Assembly (NCBI GenBank): GCA_036346255.1
Contig: CM070633.1
Coordinates: 20,770,001 to 20,834,000 of the forward strand
From: Ampelocalamus luodianensis
Lineage: Eukaryota > Streptophyta > Magnoliopsida > Poales > Poaceae
Direction of reading: 5' to 3'
Length of the DNA: 64,000 bases
Shown here: one piece after another, positions 62,434 through 64,000 of the stretch
Layout of the letters: each line of letters starts with the position of its first letter
How positions within the stretch are numbered: the first letter of the stretch is position 1
Notes under the pieces: generated by a model
The model's input: the letters and a program-made list of their open reading frames with translations, nothing else
What the model was told of the DNA's origin: nothing
Database searches by the model: none
Made by a program: the position numbers and the translations under genes

Positions 62434-64000
62434 TGTAATACCCCGAAAGTGTGACAAGCTGATAGTCGGGGAAACATAGTTATTCGGGAGAGAAATAATC
62501 GGTTTTGCGGGAGGGATCAATCGGAAAATGTTTAATTCTATAATTAGAGAAGGGGGAAAAATGCTTTTCAGATCCAACCTGGGCTTGGGCCCCGGCCCAT
62601 GTGAGCCCAAGGGGCAGCCGGCCAAAGGGGCGCCACTCCCCCCCAAACCCTAACCGCAGCCCCTCCTCCCCACTTTCCCACTTTCCCACCCTCTCCCCTT
62701 GGTGGCCGCCACCCCTCTCTCACGCCTCCTCCTGGTTTCTCCCCTTGCATCCCTCCAAGTCCCCCCCATTGCTGCTGTCCAAAGGTAGAAGAAGGACCCC
62801 CCATTGCGACTGGCTAAGGAGGAAGAGAAGGAGGAGGAGAAGAGGGAAGGAAGAGGGGAGAAGAGAAGGAAGAAGAGAAGAAAGCGGGATCCCATCTGGA
62901 GTTCGTGATCTTCAGCTGCGCCAAGGGTAACTAGCTTCGTTTGTTGTTGTGTGTTTAGTCGTAGATCCGAAATCGAGTAGTTTTGGCAAGATTGAAGTCG
63001 GTCTGTTAAAGTTGCAATTCTGTCCAGAACGTTGTGCGGCCAGTTTCATGTGTTTAGAGGCCGAATTAGGAGGTTTGGTCTCCTATAGATATGTAGATTT
63101 TGTTCTTAGCTTTCAGTGGCCACCAAGATCACCCAAATCCGATTAACGGTCAGGAAGTTATGAATTTTTTAGTATCGCTGCTCTGTTAATCTGTCAGTTT
63201 AGAACAGTCTGTAGAAAATGGGATGAATTTGCTAGTTAAGGTCGAAATCAGAGGACCTCAATATAACGAAAAATGTAGGTAATTTCCATACCTTTTGATA
63301 GCGATAAAGAACGCAAGATTTGGACTTTCGTAGCAAAAGTTATGATGGTTTTAGTGATCTGTCCAGAGAACCCGACGTGATAATTGTTGCTCTGTAGGTT
63401 GGCTTGGTAGAGGTAGTAGTTGGCATAATCAAAAGGGCTCCCCAACTAAGTTTATTTAGGTAATTAAATTAACTTTCCAGAAAGTCTGAGAACACCTTAT
63501 TTGGACCCCTGAGCGGGAAGTTATGTATTTTAGAAGTTGACTATCCGCAGTGATCACCAAATCGATCGCTAGGAATTGGAAGATTGGAAAACGCTGGGGA
63601 GTTTAGCGAGTTCGTTTGTGTTGTACTTTTGCTTTTGGTCCAGTATGTTGGACTTAGTCAGGTTATCTTTTGTTCAGGTAGGAGCGTGATCCCGGGGCAG
63701 CGCCTCTTTGCGCCCACCGCTCTCGCACGGTTAAGGCAAGTATTCGGTTATAGCGTATTTTCGGTTGTATCATAAAATTGTTGTGATTGCTTGATGTAGC
63801 CTTGCACGAATGTTAGTGTAATGAGTTTTCCTTTATCTTGATGAATGCAAGCTATGGTTAATGTTTCCCTTGAGCGTTGCTAAATCTTACATGTTGTTAT
63901 GTACATGTTAAATTCTTGGGTATGAAAGACGGGTATGGAGCATTTGCATGTTTCAAACGTGTTGGATACTTGGTCATGTATGCATGTTTTGATATATGAT
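62434..64000 (+). mobile_element. LTR, 5' part, family 'TGTAAT', cut by window edge
   Basis: TGTAATACCCCGAAAGTG start and body closely follow 59728-61250, including the GC-rich leader (62570-62930) and the 'AACCCGACGTGA' and 'CTCGCACGGTTAAGGCAAGTA' blocks. The hairpin cassette is expected just past position 64000. Confidence 0.9.

Overview
This window is a retrotransposon-dense stretch of a plant nuclear chromosome, most likely from a grass. The evidence is the mix of elements: a chromodomain-bearing Ty3/gypsy element of Tekay type, a long Ty1/copia element of SIRE/Maximus type, a MuDR-type Mutator element, a hAT element, several 2-5 kb LTRs, and tRNA-iMet-type primer binding sites. No housekeeping gene was recognised. 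The only structure that looks like an intact small gene is a three-exon reading frame on the minus strand at 20846-21659 (216 codons, canonical GT-AG introns, TATA box), of unknown function.

Layout. 1-10.9 kb is a patchwork of LTR fragments: an inverted pair of LTRs at 1-2987, two fragments of one gypsy-like LTR family (3052-5722 and 6434-8958) split by a copia-type solo LTR (5723-6433), then a third gypsy-like LTR and another copia-type LTR. 10978-20163 is a complete but inactivated Mutator-like element, with 114-bp inverted termini and a perfect 9-bp target duplication. It contains a broken transposase gene (15945-19749), a 1.29-kb hAT element inside that gene, and a 5' LTR plus leader of a retrotransposon. 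20.2-22.0 kb holds the small gene and its repeat-rich upstream region. 22.0-24.4 kb is an LTR fragment and a non-coding retroelement interior.

From 24411 to the right edge lies one large minus-strand gypsy element that has been hit repeatedly. Its 3' LTR is 24411-27739, pol is 27806-30612, and gag is cut into three pieces (30598-31847, 42828-43147, 52576-52665). Its 5' LTR begins at 53178 and is itself interrupted at 55387. The first gag gap is an 11-kb copia element (31848-42822, target duplication TCCTA). The second is a 5.0-kb solo LTR (43148-52575) with a 4.4-kb solo LTR nested inside it (44694-49069, target duplication GTTGA). The 5' LTR was hit by a further gypsy-type element whose interior carries another solo LTR (59728-62034, target duplication AGTAT) and the start of a third LTR (62434 onward). 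Nesting is at least three levels deep, and the order of insertion can be read from the target duplications.

The most striking unexplained signal is RNA-like secondary structure inside the LTRs. Three members of one LTR family carry a tandem cassette of six to eight consecutive hairpins whose stem sequences differ between copies while pairing is kept (2258-2442, 56805-56966, 61254-61486). Across at least five LTR families a short hairpin of the form GAG..N..CTC, with compensatory changes, sits near the end of the transcript, in two cases just before AATAAA. A separate block of about 70 bp with palindromes and a GTCCA/TGGAC dyad is shared by seven LTRs of otherwise divergent sequence. All observations are by eye; no alignment, folding or database search was run.
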